Assembly: GCF_008329535.1 (NCBI RefSeq) | Contig: NZ_NPKR01000001.1 | Coordinates: forward strand, 1-64,000 | Direction: 5' to 3' | Origin: Mycolicibacterium sp. P1-18 | GTDB taxonomy: Bacteria > Actinomycetota > Actinomycetes > Mycobacteriales > Mycobacteriaceae | DNA length: 64,000 nucleotides | Shown: positions 17,438 to 27,362 of the stretch, piece after piece | Layout of the letters: each line of letters starts with the position of its first letter | How positions within the stretch are numbered: the first letter of the stretch is position 1 | Made by a program: the position numbers and the translations under genes | Notes under the pieces: model-generated | Databases searched by the model: none | Seen by the model: the letters and a program-made list of their open reading frames with translations, nothing else | Told to the model about the DNA's origin: nothing

Positions 17438-18124
17438 TCAGGCCTTGGTGGCGACGTGGAGCGCCACGATGCCGCCGGTGAGATTGCGCCACCGCACCGC
17501 CGACCACCCGGCGTCGGCGATGCGCCGGGCGAACGCCGCCTGGTCCGGCCAGGCCCGGATCGACTCGGCCAGGTAGACGTAGGCGTCGGGGTTGCTGGAC
17601 ACCGCGCGCGCCGCCGACGGCAACGCCCGCATCAGGTACTCCTTGTAGACCGTGCCGAACAAGGGGTTCGTCGGCGTGGAGAACTCACACACCACCAAAC
17701 GGCCGCCGGGCTTGGTGACCCGGGCCATCTCACGGAGGCCTTCGACGTGGTCGACGACGTTGCGGATGCCGAAGCTGATGGTCACCGCGTCGAACGACTC
17801 GTCGGCGAACGGCAGCTTCGTCGCGTCGCCGGCCACCTTGGGCACCGGTCGCGCCGCACCGGCGGCGAGCATGCCGACCGAGAAGTCGGCCGCCACGCAC
17901 CAGGCGCCGGACTCGGCGAGCTCGACCGTCGACACGGCCGTGCCCGCCGCCAGGTCGAGGACCGCGTCGCCGGGGCCGATCTCGAGCGCGGCCCGCGTCG
18001 CACGTCGCCAGTACCTGTCCTGCCCGAGCGACAGCACCGTGTTCGTGATGTCGTAGCGACGGGCGACGCCGTCGAACATCGACGCCACTTCACGGGGGTT
18101 CTTCTCCAACGTCGCACGGCTCAC
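17438..18124 (-). CDS. menG: Demethylmenaquinone methyltransferase MenG (UbiE)
   Basis: A 228-residue SAM-dependent methyltransferase for the last methylation of menaquinone (Rv0558-like). UbiE signature 1 is [19 protein letters not shown] (residues 23-41). SAM motif I is [10 protein letters not shown] (55-64). Signature 2 is in the [17 protein letters not shown] region. A minus-strand -10 TAGCGT (18137-18132) is eight bases from GTG 18124, consistent with a leaderless mRNA. Its stop is three bases from the LuxR stop (convergent). Confidence 0.95.
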   Translation of the reverse strand: MSRATLEKNPREVASMFDGVARRYDITNTVLSLGQDRYWRRATRAALEIGPGDAVLDLAAGTAVSTVELAESGAWCVAADFSVGMLAAGAARPVPKVAGDATKLPFADESFDAVTISFGIRNVVDHVEGLREMARVTKPGGRLVVCEFSTPTNPLFGTVYKEYLMRALPSAARAVSSNPDAYVYLAESIRAWPDQAAFARRIADAGWSAVRWRNLTGGIVALHVATKA

Positions 18125-18157
18125 GCCACCGACGCTACCTGTGAATGTGCACGTCGC

Positions 18158-18183
18158 GGGAATGGGTAACCGGGTGAGGCGTT
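18158..18183 (+). promoter_or_regulatory. Candidate SigE/SigH-type promoter
   Basis: GGGAAT (18158-18163), then 16 bases, then CGTT (18180-18183). This matches the GGAA/GTT architecture of mycobacterial ECF promoters and lies about 50 bases upstream of the SDR start. Not verified. Confidence 0.4.
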
Positions 18184-18231
18184 GGTAGGACTCGAGACCC
18201 CGCGCGAGCAGAACCGAACAGAGGAGAAGAC

Positions 18232-19056
18232 ATGGCCGAGAAGGTGTGGTTCATCACCGGGACGTCGCGCGGCTTCGGGCGCGAGTGGACGATCGCCGCC
18301 CTGGAACGCGGTGACAAGGTCGCCGCCACCGCGCGCGACACCGCGACGCTCGACGACCTGACCGAGAAGTACGGCGACGCCTTGCTCCCCATCGCGCTGG
18401 ACGTCACCGACCGGGCCGCGGACTTCGCCGCCGTCAAGCAGGCCCACGAGCACTTCGGGCGCCTCGACGTCGTCGTCAACAACGCGGGCTACGGCCAGTT
18501 CGGCTTCGTCGAGGAGCTCTCCGAGCAGGAGGCCCGCGACCAGATCGAGACCAACGTGTTCGGTGCGCTGTGGATCACGCAGGCCGCCCTGCCGTTCCTG
18601 CGGGCCCAGCGCAGCGGCCACATCGTGCAGGTGTCCTCGATCGGCGGCATCACCGCGTTCCAGAACGTCGGCATCTACCACGCCTCCAAGTGGACGCTCG
18701 AGGGCTTCTCCCAGGCCCTGGCGCAGGAGGTCGAGTCGTTCGGCATCCACGTCACGCTCGTCGAGCCGGGCGGCTTCTCCACCGACTGGGCGGGGTCGTC
18801 GGCCAAGCGCTCCGAGGAGATCGCCGACTACGCCGAGATCCACGAGGCGGCGCAGAAGGCGCGCGAGAAGCGCACCTCGGCCTCGGGTGACCCGAAGGCC
18901 TCGGCCGCGGCCATCCTCAAGGTCGTCGACGCCGAGAAGCCGCCGCTGCGAGTCTTCTTCGGCAGCTTGCCCATTCAGCTCGCGAAGGCCGACTACGAGA
19001 GCCGCCTCAAGACGTGGGAGGAATGGCAGCCGGTCGCCGAACTCGCCCAGGGCTGA
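18232..19056 (+). CDS. Short-chain dehydrogenase/reductase
   Basis: A 274-residue classical SDR. The cofactor motif is TGTSRGFG (residues 9-16), followed by NNAGYG, a catalytic serine in VSSIGG and YHASK with the catalytic Tyr and Lys. The AARDTATL turn after beta-2 suggests NADP preference. ATG 18232 follows GAGGAGAAG. Substrate is unknown. A possible ECF-sigma promoter upstream hints at redox or envelope stress control. It is not part of the recalled M. tuberculosis order at this point. Confidence 0.9.
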   Translation: MAEKVWFITGTSRGFGREWTIAALERGDKVAATARDTATLDDLTEKYGDALLPIALDVTDRAADFAAVKQAHEHFGRLDVVVNNAGYGQFGFVEELSEQEARDQIETNVFGALWITQAALPFLRAQRSGHIVQVSSIGGITAFQNVGIYHASKWTLEGFSQALAQEVESFGIHVTLVEPGGFSTDWAGSSAKRSEEIADYAEIHEAAQKAREKRTSASGDPKASAAAILKVVDAEKPPLRVFFGSLPIQLAKADYESRLKTWEEWQPVAELAQG

Positions 19057-19069
19057 GCGCGGCACCGAA

Positions 19070-20395
19070 CTACACCGGGCGGGTGGGTTCGGCCGGCATG
19101 CGTTCGCGCAGGCTGTCGTAGATCGGCGGCGACCGCAGCAGTTCGGCAGCCAGCACAGCTGCTGCGGTCGCCGCCAGCATCGGCACCAGCACCGACGTCG
19201 TGGCCGTCATCTCGACGACCAGCACGATCCCGGTCACCGGCGCTCGGACCGTGGCGGCGAAGAACGCCGACATCCCGACGATCGCCATCGGAACCGCCAG
19301 CGACGCATGACTTCCCGGCCACACCGCGTCGGCGCAGCCGGCGAACAGCACACCCCAGAGCGTCCCGACGGCCAGCAGCGGCGCGAACAGACCGCCCGGA
19401 ACGGCCGCGGCGTAGGACAGCGGACCGGCCAGAAATCGCAACGCCAGGAAGCCGACCACGACGGTGAGCTCCAGGCTCCGGCCGCCGAGGATCGACTGGG
19501 TCAGCGTGTCGCCGCCACCGGTGGCCAACGGATGCACGAACATGACCAGCCCGATCACCGCGCCGACGACGACGGCCTTGGCCACCGTGGGTATCCGGGG
19601 CACGAGTTTGACGTGGTCGACGAAGCCCAGCACCAGTCGGTTGTAGACCACCCCGAGACACCCCGTCGCCAGGCCGAACACGACGAAGAGCGGCAACCAG
19701 GCCAGGCCGGGTGAATTCACCTCGGGCACCACGAAGTCGGGGTGATCGCCCACGACGAGTCGTGCGCAGCCGACGCCGGTGGCGGCCGCGAAGGCCGTCG
19801 CGAGGACGGTCGGCAGCCGGAACGACTTGGTGACCTCCTCGAGGGTGAAGAGGACGCCGCCGATCGGCGCGTTGAACGCCACGGCGAGGCCCGCGCCGCC
19901 GACCGCCGTCTGCAGCATCCGGACCGTCGCGTCGCCGAAGCGGGCGCACCGTGCGACGGCGGCGCCGATCGCGGCACCCATGTGCACGGTCGGTCCCTCG
20001 CGTCCCAGCACCAGACCAGAGCCGATACCGAACACGCCGCCGACGAACTTGGCTGGCAGGAGCCGCAATTGCGGCGGCGAGGCGTCGCCGCGGGACACCG
20101 CCTCGACGTGCTGGATCCCGCTGCCCGCCGCCAGCGGCATCCACCGCACCACGAGCGCGGCGAGGCCGGCCCCACAGGCGGTGGCCGCCATCGGAACCAA
20201 CCACCCCGGCCCAGCCAGCCGATGCGCCCAGTCCGACAGGTCGATTCGCCACGTGTCCGCGTAGTTCAGACACCACCGGAAGGCGCCGCCGACGAATCCG
20301 ATGACCGCGCCCGCGACGATCGCGGCGGCGCACACGAGCACCGACCCACCCACGCCGTCGGGGACCGGCGTCGAGTCTGGCGTGGGCGTCGTCAT
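19070..20395 (-). CDS. ClC-family chloride channel/antiporter
   Basis: A 441-residue ClC protein with about ten to twelve membrane helices. Ion-path motifs are GSGIQHVE (GSGIP-like, with P replaced by Q), GREGPTVHMG with the gating glutamate, and GGLFAPLL. The glutamate of LFTLEEV aligns with the proton glutamate of bacterial exchangers, so 2Cl-/H+ antiport is more likely than a channel. ATG 20395 gives MTTPTPDST; the longer frame to 20503 has no homologous features and overlaps the divergent promoter region. Confidence 0.92.
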   Translation of the reverse strand: MTTPTPDSTPVPDGVGGSVLVCAAAIVAGAVIGFVGGAFRWCLNYADTWRIDLSDWAHRLAGPGWLVPMAATACGAGLAALVVRWMPLAAGSGIQHVEAVSRGDASPPQLRLLPAKFVGGVFGIGSGLVLGREGPTVHMGAAIGAAVARCARFGDATVRMLQTAVGGAGLAVAFNAPIGGVLFTLEEVTKSFRLPTVLATAFAAATGVGCARLVVGDHPDFVVPEVNSPGLAWLPLFVVFGLATGCLGVVYNRLVLGFVDHVKLVPRIPTVAKAVVVGAVIGLVMFVHPLATGGGDTLTQSILGGRSLELTVVVGFLALRFLAGPLSYAAAVPGGLFAPLLAVGTLWGVLFAGCADAVWPGSHASLAVPMAIVGMSAFFAATVRAPVTGIVLVVEMTATTSVLVPMLAATAAAVLAAELLRSPPIYDSLRERMPAEPTRPV

Positions 20396-20447
20396 CGGTG
20401 TCCGCTCCGTCGTAGGTGCACCGAGTATTCCGCATGGCGTCCTTGGT

Positions 20448-20472
20448 GTTTCGGAGGTCGGGCCCGGGGTAC
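20448..20472 (+). promoter_or_regulatory. Candidate SigF promoter
   Basis: GTTT (20448-20451), 15 bases, GGGTAC (20467-20472), 34 bases before the TPP oxidase start. It has the GTTT-N15-GGGTA layout of mycobacterial SigF promoters. Confidence 0.6.
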
Positions 20473-20505
20473 GCGCGGGCGGGCCGAAACAGCGAGAGGA
20501 CACCC

Positions 20506-22296
20506 ATGAGCGAGAACGTCGCCGACTTCGTGTTGAAGCGCCTGCGGGAGTGGGGCGTCGACCACGTCTTCGGCTATCCGGGCGACGGCATCAACGGGCT
20601 GATCGGTGCGTTTGGCCGCTCGGGGAACGACCCGCGGTTCATCCAGGCCCGGCACGAGGAGATGGCCGCCTTCGAGGCGACGGGATACGCGAAGTTCTCC
20701 GGGAAGGTCGGTGTGTGCATGGCGACGTCGGGACCCGGCGCCATCCACCTGCTCAACGGCCTGTACGACGCGAAGCTCGACCACGTGCCCGTGGTGGCGA
20801 TCGTCGGTCAGACCGCCCGCAGCGCCATGGGCGGCAGCTACCAGCAGGAGGTCGACCTCCAGTCGCTGTTCAAGGACGTCGCCAGCGAGTACCTGGTCGA
20901 GGTGAACGTGGCCGCCCAACTTCCGAACGCGTTGGACCGCGCCATCCGGACGGCCATGACCCGGGGCAGGCCGACCGCGGTGATCATCCCCTCGGATCTG
21001 CAGGAGGAGCCCTACGAGGCGCCCGGGCACGAGTTCAAGCAGGTGCCCTCCAGCGCGCCGAGTTACGCCCGCCCGACCATGGCACCCGACGAGGACCAGA
21101 TCCGCCAGGCCGCCGACATCCTCAACGCCGGCGACAAGGTGGCCATCCTCATCGGCCAGGGTGCGCGCGTGGCGGCCGGCCAGGTGCGCGAGGTCGCCGA
21201 GCTGACCGGTGGCGGTGTGGCAAAGGCGTTGCTGGGCAAGGACGTGCTCCCCGACGACCTGCCCTACGTCACGGGTTCGATCGGCCTGCTGGGCACGCGG
21301 CCCAGCTACGAGATGATGCGCGACTGCGACACCCTGCTGATCGTCGGGTCGAACTTTCCGTACAGCCAGTTCATGCCGAAGTACGGTCAGGCACGGGCCG
21401 TCCAGGTCGACGTCGACGGTACCTCGATCGGCATGCGGTATCCGACGGAGGTCAACATCGTCGCCGACTCCGCCGCGGCCCTGACCCAGCTGATTCCCCT
21501 GTTGCGGCGCAAGGAGGACCGGTCCTGGCGGGACACCATCGAGAAGAACGTGTCGCGGTGGTGGGAAACCGTTGAGCGCCAGAGCACGTTGTCGGCCACC
21601 CCGACCAACCCGATGCGCATCGCCTGGGAGCTCTCCGAGCGACTGCCGACCAATGCGATCGTGACCGCCGACTCCGGCTCCAACACCAATTGGTACGCGC
21701 GGTGCGTGAAGTTCCGCGACGGCGTCCGCGGGTCGCTGTCGGGGACGTTGGCCACCATGGGCCCCGGCGTGCCGTACGCGATCGGCGCGAAGTTCGCCCA
21801 CCCGGACCGGCCCGCCATTGCACTGGTCGGCGACGGAGCCATGCAGATGAACGGGATGGCCGAACTGCTGACCATCCGGCGGTACCACCAGCTGTGGGAC
21901 GACCGGCGCCTGATCGTGTGCGTGTTCCACAACAACGACCTCAACCAGGTCACCTGGGAACTGCGCGCCATGGGCGGATCCCCCAAGTTCGAGGAATCCC
22001 AGAACCTGCCCGACGTCTCCTACGCCGACATGGCGCGCACCATCGGCCTCCGTGGCATCGCCGTCGACGAGGACGACGCGATCGGCGCCGCGTGGGAGCA
22101 GGCGCTGGCCGCCGACGGCCCGACGGTGCTCGACATCCGCTGCGATCCCGAGATGCCGCCGATCCCACCGCATGCCACCTACGAGCAGGGCAAGCAGCTG
22201 CTGGAGTCGATCGTCAAGGGCGACCCGGCCGCATTTCACCTGATGATGTTGGGCGCCAAGGCAAAGGCGCAGGAGTTCGTCCCACACCGGGGCTGA
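20506..22296 (+). CDS. TPP-dependent pyruvate oxidase/acetolactate synthase-like enzyme
   Basis: A 596-residue thiamine diphosphate enzyme of the pyruvate oxidase (PoxB)/AHAS family. The N-terminal PYR domain has VFGYPGDGING and the catalytic glutamate in RHEEMAAFEATGYAKF. The central domain is FAD-like, and the C-terminal PP domain shows GDGAMQMNGMAEL and then HNNDLNQVTWE for Mg-TPP. It probably decarboxylates pyruvate to acetate with quinone as acceptor, but the substrate is not proved by sequence. ATG 20506 follows GAGAGGA. It was likely inserted between menG and mgtA. Confidence 0.88.
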   Translation: MSENVADFVLKRLREWGVDHVFGYPGDGINGLIGAFGRSGNDPRFIQARHEEMAAFEATGYAKFSGKVGVCMATSGPGAIHLLNGLYDAKLDHVPVVAIVGQTARSAMGGSYQQEVDLQSLFKDVASEYLVEVNVAAQLPNALDRAIRTAMTRGRPTAVIIPSDLQEEPYEAPGHEFKQVPSSAPSYARPTMAPDEDQIRQAADILNAGDKVAILIGQGARVAAGQVREVAELTGGGVAKALLGKDVLPDDLPYVTGSIGLLGTRPSYEMMRDCDTLLIVGSNFPYSQFMPKYGQARAVQVDVDGTSIGMRYPTEVNIVADSAAALTQLIPLLRRKEDRSWRDTIEKNVSRWWETVERQSTLSATPTNPMRIAWELSERLPTNAIVTADSGSNTNWYARCVKFRDGVRGSLSGTLATMGPGVPYAIGAKFAHPDRPAIALVGDGAMQMNGMAELLTIRRYHQLWDDRRLIVCVFHNNDLNQVTWELRAMGGSPKFEESQNLPDVSYADMARTIGLRGIAVDEDDAIGAAWEQALAADGPTVLDIRCDPEMPPIPPHATYEQGKQLLESIVKGDPAAFHLMMLGAKAKAQEFVPHRG

Positions 22297-22301
22297 CGCC
22301 G

Positions 22302-23429
22302 TCAGGCAGCCTTGGCGCCGCGGCGGCCGAGCACCTCCTCGTAGTGTCCGACGAGCTGTTCGCAGACGGCGGGCCAGGTGCGAGTCAATACGCTGCGCCT
22401 GGCCGCAATCGAATAGCGCTGCCGCTCGGTGAGGAGGTGGTCGACGGCGTCGGACAACCGGGCCTCGAACTCGTCGACCCCCAGCAGCAGACCGGTGTGC
22501 ATCGGCGTCACCAGGTCCCGCGGACCGCCGGCGTCTGGAGCGATGACGGGGACCCCGGACGCCATGGCCTCCTGGACCGCCTGGCAGAACGTCTCGTGCT
22601 CGCCGGCGTGGACGAATACGTCCATGCTGGCATAGGCGGCGGCCAGGTCCCGGCCGTAGAGGGCGCCGGTGAAAACCGCTGTGGGCATGAGCGATTGGAG
22701 ACTCTTGCGGTCGACGCCGTCGCCCACGACGACCAGTTGCAGGTCGTCGCGTCGCGCCAGCACCGCGAGCCGCTCGACGTGCTTCTCCGGTGCCAACCGG
22801 CCGACGAAGCCGACGACCGGCTTGCCCGCCGGGGACCACGACGCCCGCAGCGCCTCGTCGCGGGCCGACGGGACGAAGCCGGTGACGTCGACTCCGCGAC
22901 CCCAATGATGCACGCGCGGAACGTGATGCGCGGTGAGGTTCTCGATCGCCGAGGTGGACGGTGCCAGCGTCCGGTCGGCCTTGCCGTGGAGATGGCGCGT
23001 CCACGCCCACGCCGCCCGCGACATCGCACCCGCACCGTAACTCTGCGCGAAACCCGCGACGTCGGTTTGGAACACGGCCACCGTCGGCACGTCCAGATGC
23101 CGGGCGGCCAACAGTCCGCCGTAACCGAGCAGGGCCGGCGACGCCAGGTGGACCACGTCGGGCTCGAAGCCGCGCAGCACGCCGACCATCCGCGGCCGCG
23201 GCACTCCCAGCGGCAACGACGTGACCTTGGGGAACATCTTGGACGGCACCCGATGAATCCGTACGCCGTCGTGGACCCGGTCGGCGGCCGGCTCGCCACG
23301 CGGGCTGTCCGGCGCGATGACGAGCACCTCGTGACCCGTTCTGCGGAGATGTTCCATCACCCGGAGCACCGAGTTGGTGACTCCGTTGACGTTCGGAAGA
23401 AACGACTCCGCGACGATGGCAACGCGCAC
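22302..23429 (-). CDS. mgtA: GT4 alpha-mannosyltransferase (MgtA type)
   Basis: A 375-residue GT-B glycosyltransferase corresponding in position and length to Rv0557 (MgtA, earlier PimB). That enzyme transfers mannose from GDP-mannose to a glucuronosyl diacylglycerol acceptor in lipomannan-like glycolipid synthesis. It opens [17 protein letters not shown], has [16 protein letters not shown] for the donor domain and the E-x7-E motif in [24 protein letters not shown] 23429 is chosen because the family starts here; the longer frame has no support. It is convergent with the TPP oxidase. Confidence 0.9.
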   Translation of the reverse strand: MRVAIVAESFLPNVNGVTNSVLRVMEHLRRTGHEVLVIAPDSPRGEPAADRVHDGVRIHRVPSKMFPKVTSLPLGVPRPRMVGVLRGFEPDVVHLASPALLGYGGLLAARHLDVPTVAVFQTDVAGFAQSYGAGAMSRAAWAWTRHLHGKADRTLAPSTSAIENLTAHHVPRVHHWGRGVDVTGFVPSARDEALRASWSPAGKPVVGFVGRLAPEKHVERLAVLARRDDLQLVVVGDGVDRKSLQSLMPTAVFTGALYGRDLAAAYASMDVFVHAGEHETFCQAVQEAMASGVPVIAPDAGGPRDLVTPMHTGLLLGVDEFEARLSDAVDHLLTERQRYSIAARRSVLTRTWPAVCEQLVGHYEEVLGRRGAKAA

Positions 23430-23516
23430 ACCAGAAGGCTGACAGCCCCGGTTGTACTGAAGGTTGCGTGCGGGGATACGACACGCGAAGACTGGTGACT
23501 GGCTCATAATGCCAAC

Positions 23517-24212
23517 ATGCGCCGCACGCCCGTGATCATCGCCGTCGCGCTGAGCGCCGTCGTCGCGCTGAGTGGGTGTACGCGCGCCGTCAGCGGCACC
23601 GCCCTGGGCGATCCCGATCCGCCGCGCGTCGCGATGACCGAGGATTCGTTCGGCATCCGCGCCGGGCTGGAGGACGCTCCCGTACAGCTGGAGATCTACA
23701 CCGAGCCGCAGTGCACGCATTGCGCCGATCTGCAGCACGACTTCGGCGACCAGTTCGCCTACTACATCGGCGCGGGCCAGCTCGCGATCACCTACCGGCC
23801 GATGACCTTCCTCGACACCCCCGACACCGACGGGCACTCCGCCCGGGTGGCCAACGCCCTGTTCGTGGCGGCCAGCCCCGGCGGGCAGGCCTCAACCAGC
23901 GGCGCGCAGTTCCAGCGCTTCGTCGAACGGCTCTGGGCAAATCAGGATCCCGGCGGCAGGGGGCCCGACGACGCGACGATCGCCGAGTTCGCCCGTGCCG
24001 CAGGCGTACCCGACTTCCAGGTGCAACAGATCGAGACCGGCGCGGCCGAGAAGAGCGCGGCCGACCTGGCCGACATGGAGTCGACCAACTTCCAGTTCCT
24101 CTACGAGGTGGACCCGCTGAACACCGGCACGCCCACGGTGTTCGACCTGGGCGCCGGGGAGAAGCTGGACGTCTACGACGACGACTGGCTCACCAAGGTG
24201 ATGGAGTCCTGA
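23517..24212 (+). CDS. DsbA-like thioredoxin-fold lipoprotein
   Basis: A 231-residue exported lipoprotein: lipobox LSGC with acylated C21, then a DsbA/DSBA-like thioredoxin fold with redox motif C66-T-H-C69 ([11 protein letters not shown]) and a cis-Pro-type segment GTPTVFD. It likely acts in extracytoplasmic disulfide chemistry. CATAAT at 23505-23510 puts the transcript start on ATG 23517 (leaderless). It runs into the convergent Rv0556-like gene with a 40-base overlap of coding ends. Confidence 0.88.
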   Translation: MRRTPVIIAVALSAVVALSGCTRAVSGTALGDPDPPRVAMTEDSFGIRAGLEDAPVQLEIYTEPQCTHCADLQHDFGDQFAYYIGAGQLAITYRPMTFLDTPDTDGHSARVANALFVAASPGGQASTSGAQFQRFVERLWANQDPGGRGPDDATIAEFARAAGVPDFQVQQIETGAAEKSAADLADMESTNFQFLYEVDPLNTGTPTVFDLGAGEKLDVYDDDWLTKVMES

Positions 24213-24721
24213 CGGTTCAGCCGACGCTGTAGCACCGCCAACCCGCTCAGCGCCGCCGCCGCGACCAACCACCCCACCACCGCGATGGACGCGGCCGGAA
24301 TGATCGCCAGCGAGGCGTTGCGGTCCTGCACCCGGACCAGATCCGGGTTGGCCCTGTCGTATTCGACGTAGATCCGCATGCCGGTGTCGAGCTCGGACGG
24401 GTACAGCACGCCCAGCTCCGGGCGGTAGGTGACGCGGTCGGGAGTGACGAATTCGATGGTGGACCGGCGCGGTCCGGCGTCGAGCACCTCCGCGGCGGCC
24501 ACGCCCATGTCGCCCTCGATCTGGCGGTCGTTGCGCCAGGCGCCGAGCACCAGCAGGACCGACTGCAACGTCACCAGGCACGCGACGATGACCACGCCTA
24601 TGCGCACCCGGCGGATGACGCGTTCGGCCCGCGTCTCGCTGGGATCGCCGTACAGGTGCGGAATGAGGCTCTGCCACAACGCCTTCAGATACCGAACCAG
24701 CTGGTCGACCCTCGTCTTCAC
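24173..24721 (-). CDS. DUF3592-like membrane protein (Rv0556-like)
   Basis: A 182-residue protein with transmembrane segments at about residues 43-62 and near the C-terminus ([22 protein letters not shown]). Between them is an extracytoplasmic domain containing [20 protein letters not shown] and [15 protein letters not shown], typical of DUF3592 proteins. GTG 24721 overlaps the menD stop in a GTGA arrangement, so it is translationally coupled to menD, as recalled for Rv0555/Rv0556. Function is unknown. Confidence 0.85.
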   Translation of the reverse strand: MKTRVDQLVRYLKALWQSLIPHLYGDPSETRAERVIRRVRIGVVIVACLVTLQSVLLVLGAWRNDRQIEGDMGVAAAEVLDAGPRRSTIEFVTPDRVTYRPELGVLYPSELDTGMRIYVEYDRANPDLVRVQDRNASLAIIPAASIAVVGWLVAAAALSGLAVLQRRLNRQDSITLVSQSSS

Positions 24722-26364
24722 AGGGCTGCTCGGATCGAAGCGTGCAGCGCCCGCAGCGACGAGCGGTCGGCCTTCACCTCCAGAACGCGCATGCCGTCGG
24801 CGCCGCCGTCGAGTTCCTCGGCGAGACCGTCCAACTCCACCTGCCGGCATTCGACGTGATAGGCGCGGCACAGCGCGCCCACGTCGACGTCGTGCGGGGT
24901 GCCGAACACGCGCGAGGACACGTCGGAGAATCTGGGGTCGCCCTGTTCGAGCAGTTCGAAGATGCCGCCGCCGTTGTCGTTGGACACCACGATGGTCAGG
25001 CTCTTGGGGATCGGCTCGGTGGGCCCGATCAGCAATCCGGAACTGTCGTGGACGAAGGTCAGGTCGCCGATGAGGGCGACGGTGCGGGGCACCCGGTCGC
25101 CGTCACCGGTCCGCTCGTGGGCCAGCGCCGCGCCGATCGCGGTCGACACCGTCCCGTCGATGCCCGCGACGCCGCGGTTGGACCGCACCTTGATGCCGTG
25201 GGCGTCGAGGCCGACGAGCGCCGCGTCGCGCACCGGGTTGGACGCGCCGAGCACCAACTGGTCACCCGGGCGCAACCCGTCGGCGACCGCGGCCGCCACG
25301 TGCAGACCGGTGGTCAGCGGGTGGCACTTGAGCTGCGTGCGGACGGTGGCGACGGCGTGGGCGTTGGCGTCCGCGCAGCGTCGCAGCCAGTCCTCGTCGG
25401 GTGACCCCGTCACCACGGCTCGGGTACCGGTGGCCTGGGAGTTTCCGGACACGTCCGGCCACCGGGGGCCGGTGGTGAGGGCGAAGACGGGCACCGACGA
25501 GTCGGCCAGCAGCGCCGACACGCCCCGGTGCAGCGTCGGACGCCCCAGCATGATGACCTGCCGGGGCGTGAGCGACGGCAACGCCAGCGGGTGCAGGGCG
25601 TTCTCGGCCGGGGGCGCGGTGGGTTCGGCCACCGTCGGCAGCCCGGCCAGGTTCGGATGCACGCCCGCACCGTGCCCGGCGATCACCACGGTGTCGGGGG
25701 TGACGTCCACCTCCAGAGGCTGGTCGAACGTCACCGGCGGCGTGTACGTCCACGGCCGCCCGTCGGGCCTGCCCTCGGGGGCGTACTCACCCGTGTCGTC
25801 CAGCCCGGGCACCAGCGGCTCGCGCAGGGGAATGTCGAACTGCACGGGACCGGCATTGGCGGTGCGAGATCCCATGGCCGCCACCAGGACTCGGCACGTC
25901 GCCGAGCGCCACTGGGCGTTGAGGGAGGCCATCGTCTCGGTGGCGCCCTCGGCCAGCCCCAAGCTGATCGTGGCGCGGACCTGGGTGCCGAAGTAGCCGA
26001 GCTGTTCCATCGTCTGGTTGGCGCCGGTGCCCAGCAGGTCATAGGGCCGGTTGGCGCTGAGGACCACCAGCGGCACGCGGGCGTAGTTGGCCTCGACGAC
26101 CGCGGGCCCCAGGTTGGCCACCGCGGTGCCCGACGTCATGGCCACGCACACCGGCGAGCCGGAGGCGGCCAACCCGATCGCGAGGAACCCGGCGGTGCGC
26201 TCGTCGATGCGCACGTGGAGCCGCAGGCGGCCGGCGCGGTCGGCGTCGTGCAGGGCGAACGCCAGGGGCGCGTTGCGCGAACCGGGGCACAGCACGACGT
26301 CACGGACGCCGTTACGGATCAATTCGTCGACGACGATGCGCGCTTGTGTCGTCGACGGGTTCAC
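24718..26364 (-). CDS. menD: SEPHCHC synthase MenD
   Basis: A 548-residue TPP enzyme catalysing the first committed menaquinone step, adding 2-oxoglutarate-derived succinic semialdehyde to isochorismate. It has the opening [33 protein letters not shown] N-terminus, the TPP domain [20 protein letters not shown] and [13 protein letters not shown], then [16 protein letters not shown] 26364 is the only fitting start. The Rv0556-like gene is coupled downstream, and bpoC lies 12 bases upstream on the same strand. Confidence 0.96.
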   Translation of the reverse strand: MNPSTTQARIVVDELIRNGVRDVVLCPGSRNAPLAFALHDADRAGRLRLHVRIDERTAGFLAIGLAASGSPVCVAMTSGTAVANLGPAVVEANYARVPLVVLSANRPYDLLGTGANQTMEQLGYFGTQVRATISLGLAEGATETMASLNAQWRSATCRVLVAAMGSRTANAGPVQFDIPLREPLVPGLDDTGEYAPEGRPDGRPWTYTPPVTFDQPLEVDVTPDTVVIAGHGAGVHPNLAGLPTVAEPTAPPAENALHPLALPSLTPRQVIMLGRPTLHRGVSALLADSSVPVFALTTGPRWPDVSGNSQATGTRAVVTGSPDEDWLRRCADANAHAVATVRTQLKCHPLTTGLHVAAAVADGLRPGDQLVLGASNPVRDAALVGLDAHGIKVRSNRGVAGIDGTVSTAIGAALAHERTGDGDRVPRTVALIGDLTFVHDSSGLLIGPTEPIPKSLTIVVSNDNGGGIFELLEQGDPRFSDVSSRVFGTPHDVDVGALCRAYHVECRQVELDGLAEELDGGADGMRVLEVKADRSSLRALHASIRAAL

Positions 26365-26376
26365 CCTTACAGCCTG

Positions 26377-27159
26377 TCATACCCCCGCGCCGAAGAATTC
26401 GAGCACGGCGGCGTTGACCACGTCGGGACGTTCGATGAATCCGAGGTGTCCGGTGTCGGGTATCTGCAGGTAGCGGCCGTTGGGCAGCGCGTCGGCGACT
26501 TCCTTGCCGAGGTGCGGCGGCAACACCACGTCGTCGGCGAAACCGATGACCAGCGCCGGCGCCGTAATATTCCGGTAAGCAGGCAACCGGTTGGTCTCCG
26601 GCCGGATTCTGAGCTGGCTGCGCAGCCCCGGCGTCGACTTGGTGGGCCACAACGTGAACATCTCGATCCAGTCCCGCACGGCGCCTTCGTCGTTGAGCGT
26701 CTTGGGCGAGAAGCTCTCCAGCAGGCGCAGCTTCGCCTCGAACTTGGGCGGCAGCTCCACGCCGGTCTGCAGGAATTCGTATTCGGCGGCGCTGAAGAAC
26801 TCGCGGGTGCGGTCCTCGCGGCCACGGGTGGCCATCAACACCGCGGCCGACACCAGGTCGGGCCTGGCCAGCATCAATTCCTGCGCGATGTAGGACCCCA
26901 TCGAGACGCCCACCACGCGGACCGGGCCCGCGTCGAGCTTCTCGATCAGCTTCGCGGTGTCGAAGACCACCTGTTCGGTGGTGAAGCCCTGGGCGTTCTC
27001 CGTGGCGCCGATGCCGCGGTTGTCGAACGTGACGACGCGATACCCGGCCCGCTGGAAGACGGGAACCTGATGCATGTGCCACGTCCGGCCCGCTCCCCCA
27101 CGGCCGGCAATGAACAGGACGGGCTCACCCGAGCCACGATCGTCGTACGCCAAATTCAC
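26377..27159 (-). CDS. bpoC: Alpha/beta hydrolase (BpoC/MenH-like)
   Basis: A 260-residue alpha/beta hydrolase equivalent to Rv0554. The nucleophile is S86 in GVSMG. Asp is probably in FADDVVLPP and His in DTGHLGFIE, so the triad is complete. The oxyanion region is IAGRGGAGRTW. Its place between menC and menD suggests the SHCHC synthase (MenH) step, although the protein was named as a non-haem bromoperoxidase. A minus-strand TAGGGT (27172-27167) lies eight bases before GTG 27159, consistent with a leaderless transcript. Confidence 0.88.
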   Translation of the reverse strand: MNLAYDDRGSGEPVLFIAGRGGAGRTWHMHQVPVFQRAGYRVVTFDNRGIGATENAQGFTTEQVVFDTAKLIEKLDAGPVRVVGVSMGSYIAQELMLARPDLVSAAVLMATRGREDRTREFFSAAEYEFLQTGVELPPKFEAKLRLLESFSPKTLNDEGAVRDWIEMFTLWPTKSTPGLRSQLRIRPETNRLPAYRNITAPALVIGFADDVVLPPHLGKEVADALPNGRYLQIPDTGHLGFIERPDVVNAAVLEFFGAGV

Positions 27160-27362
27160 CCGGCCGACCCTACTTGGGGCGGTGTGGGGTGTCCCAACTG
27201 CCGCAGGTGGGTGCGACTCCCTGGTCGGTCACCCGAATGCCGCGCTACGCGCATTTTCCGTATCGGGGTCGTGGGTTCGTGGTCCGCGGACCCAACTCGC
27301 GACCGTGGTGCAGAAAACGGCTCTAGGACGCAGGTCGGGACACCCCGGAGGGAGCGTGCCGC

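Noticed and set aside
26371..26383. GGGTAT on the minus strand upstream of menD, as a SigF -10
   Set aside because: No GTTT lies 14-17 bases upstream, so it was not grouped with the SigF-like sites. The same applies to GGGTAT at 58159-58154.
27240..27340. Imperfect inverted repeat between bpoC and menC with GGTCCGCGGACC
   Set aside because: Arms are interrupted by many mismatches. It is not between convergent genes, and apart from the short central palindrome I see no defined structure.
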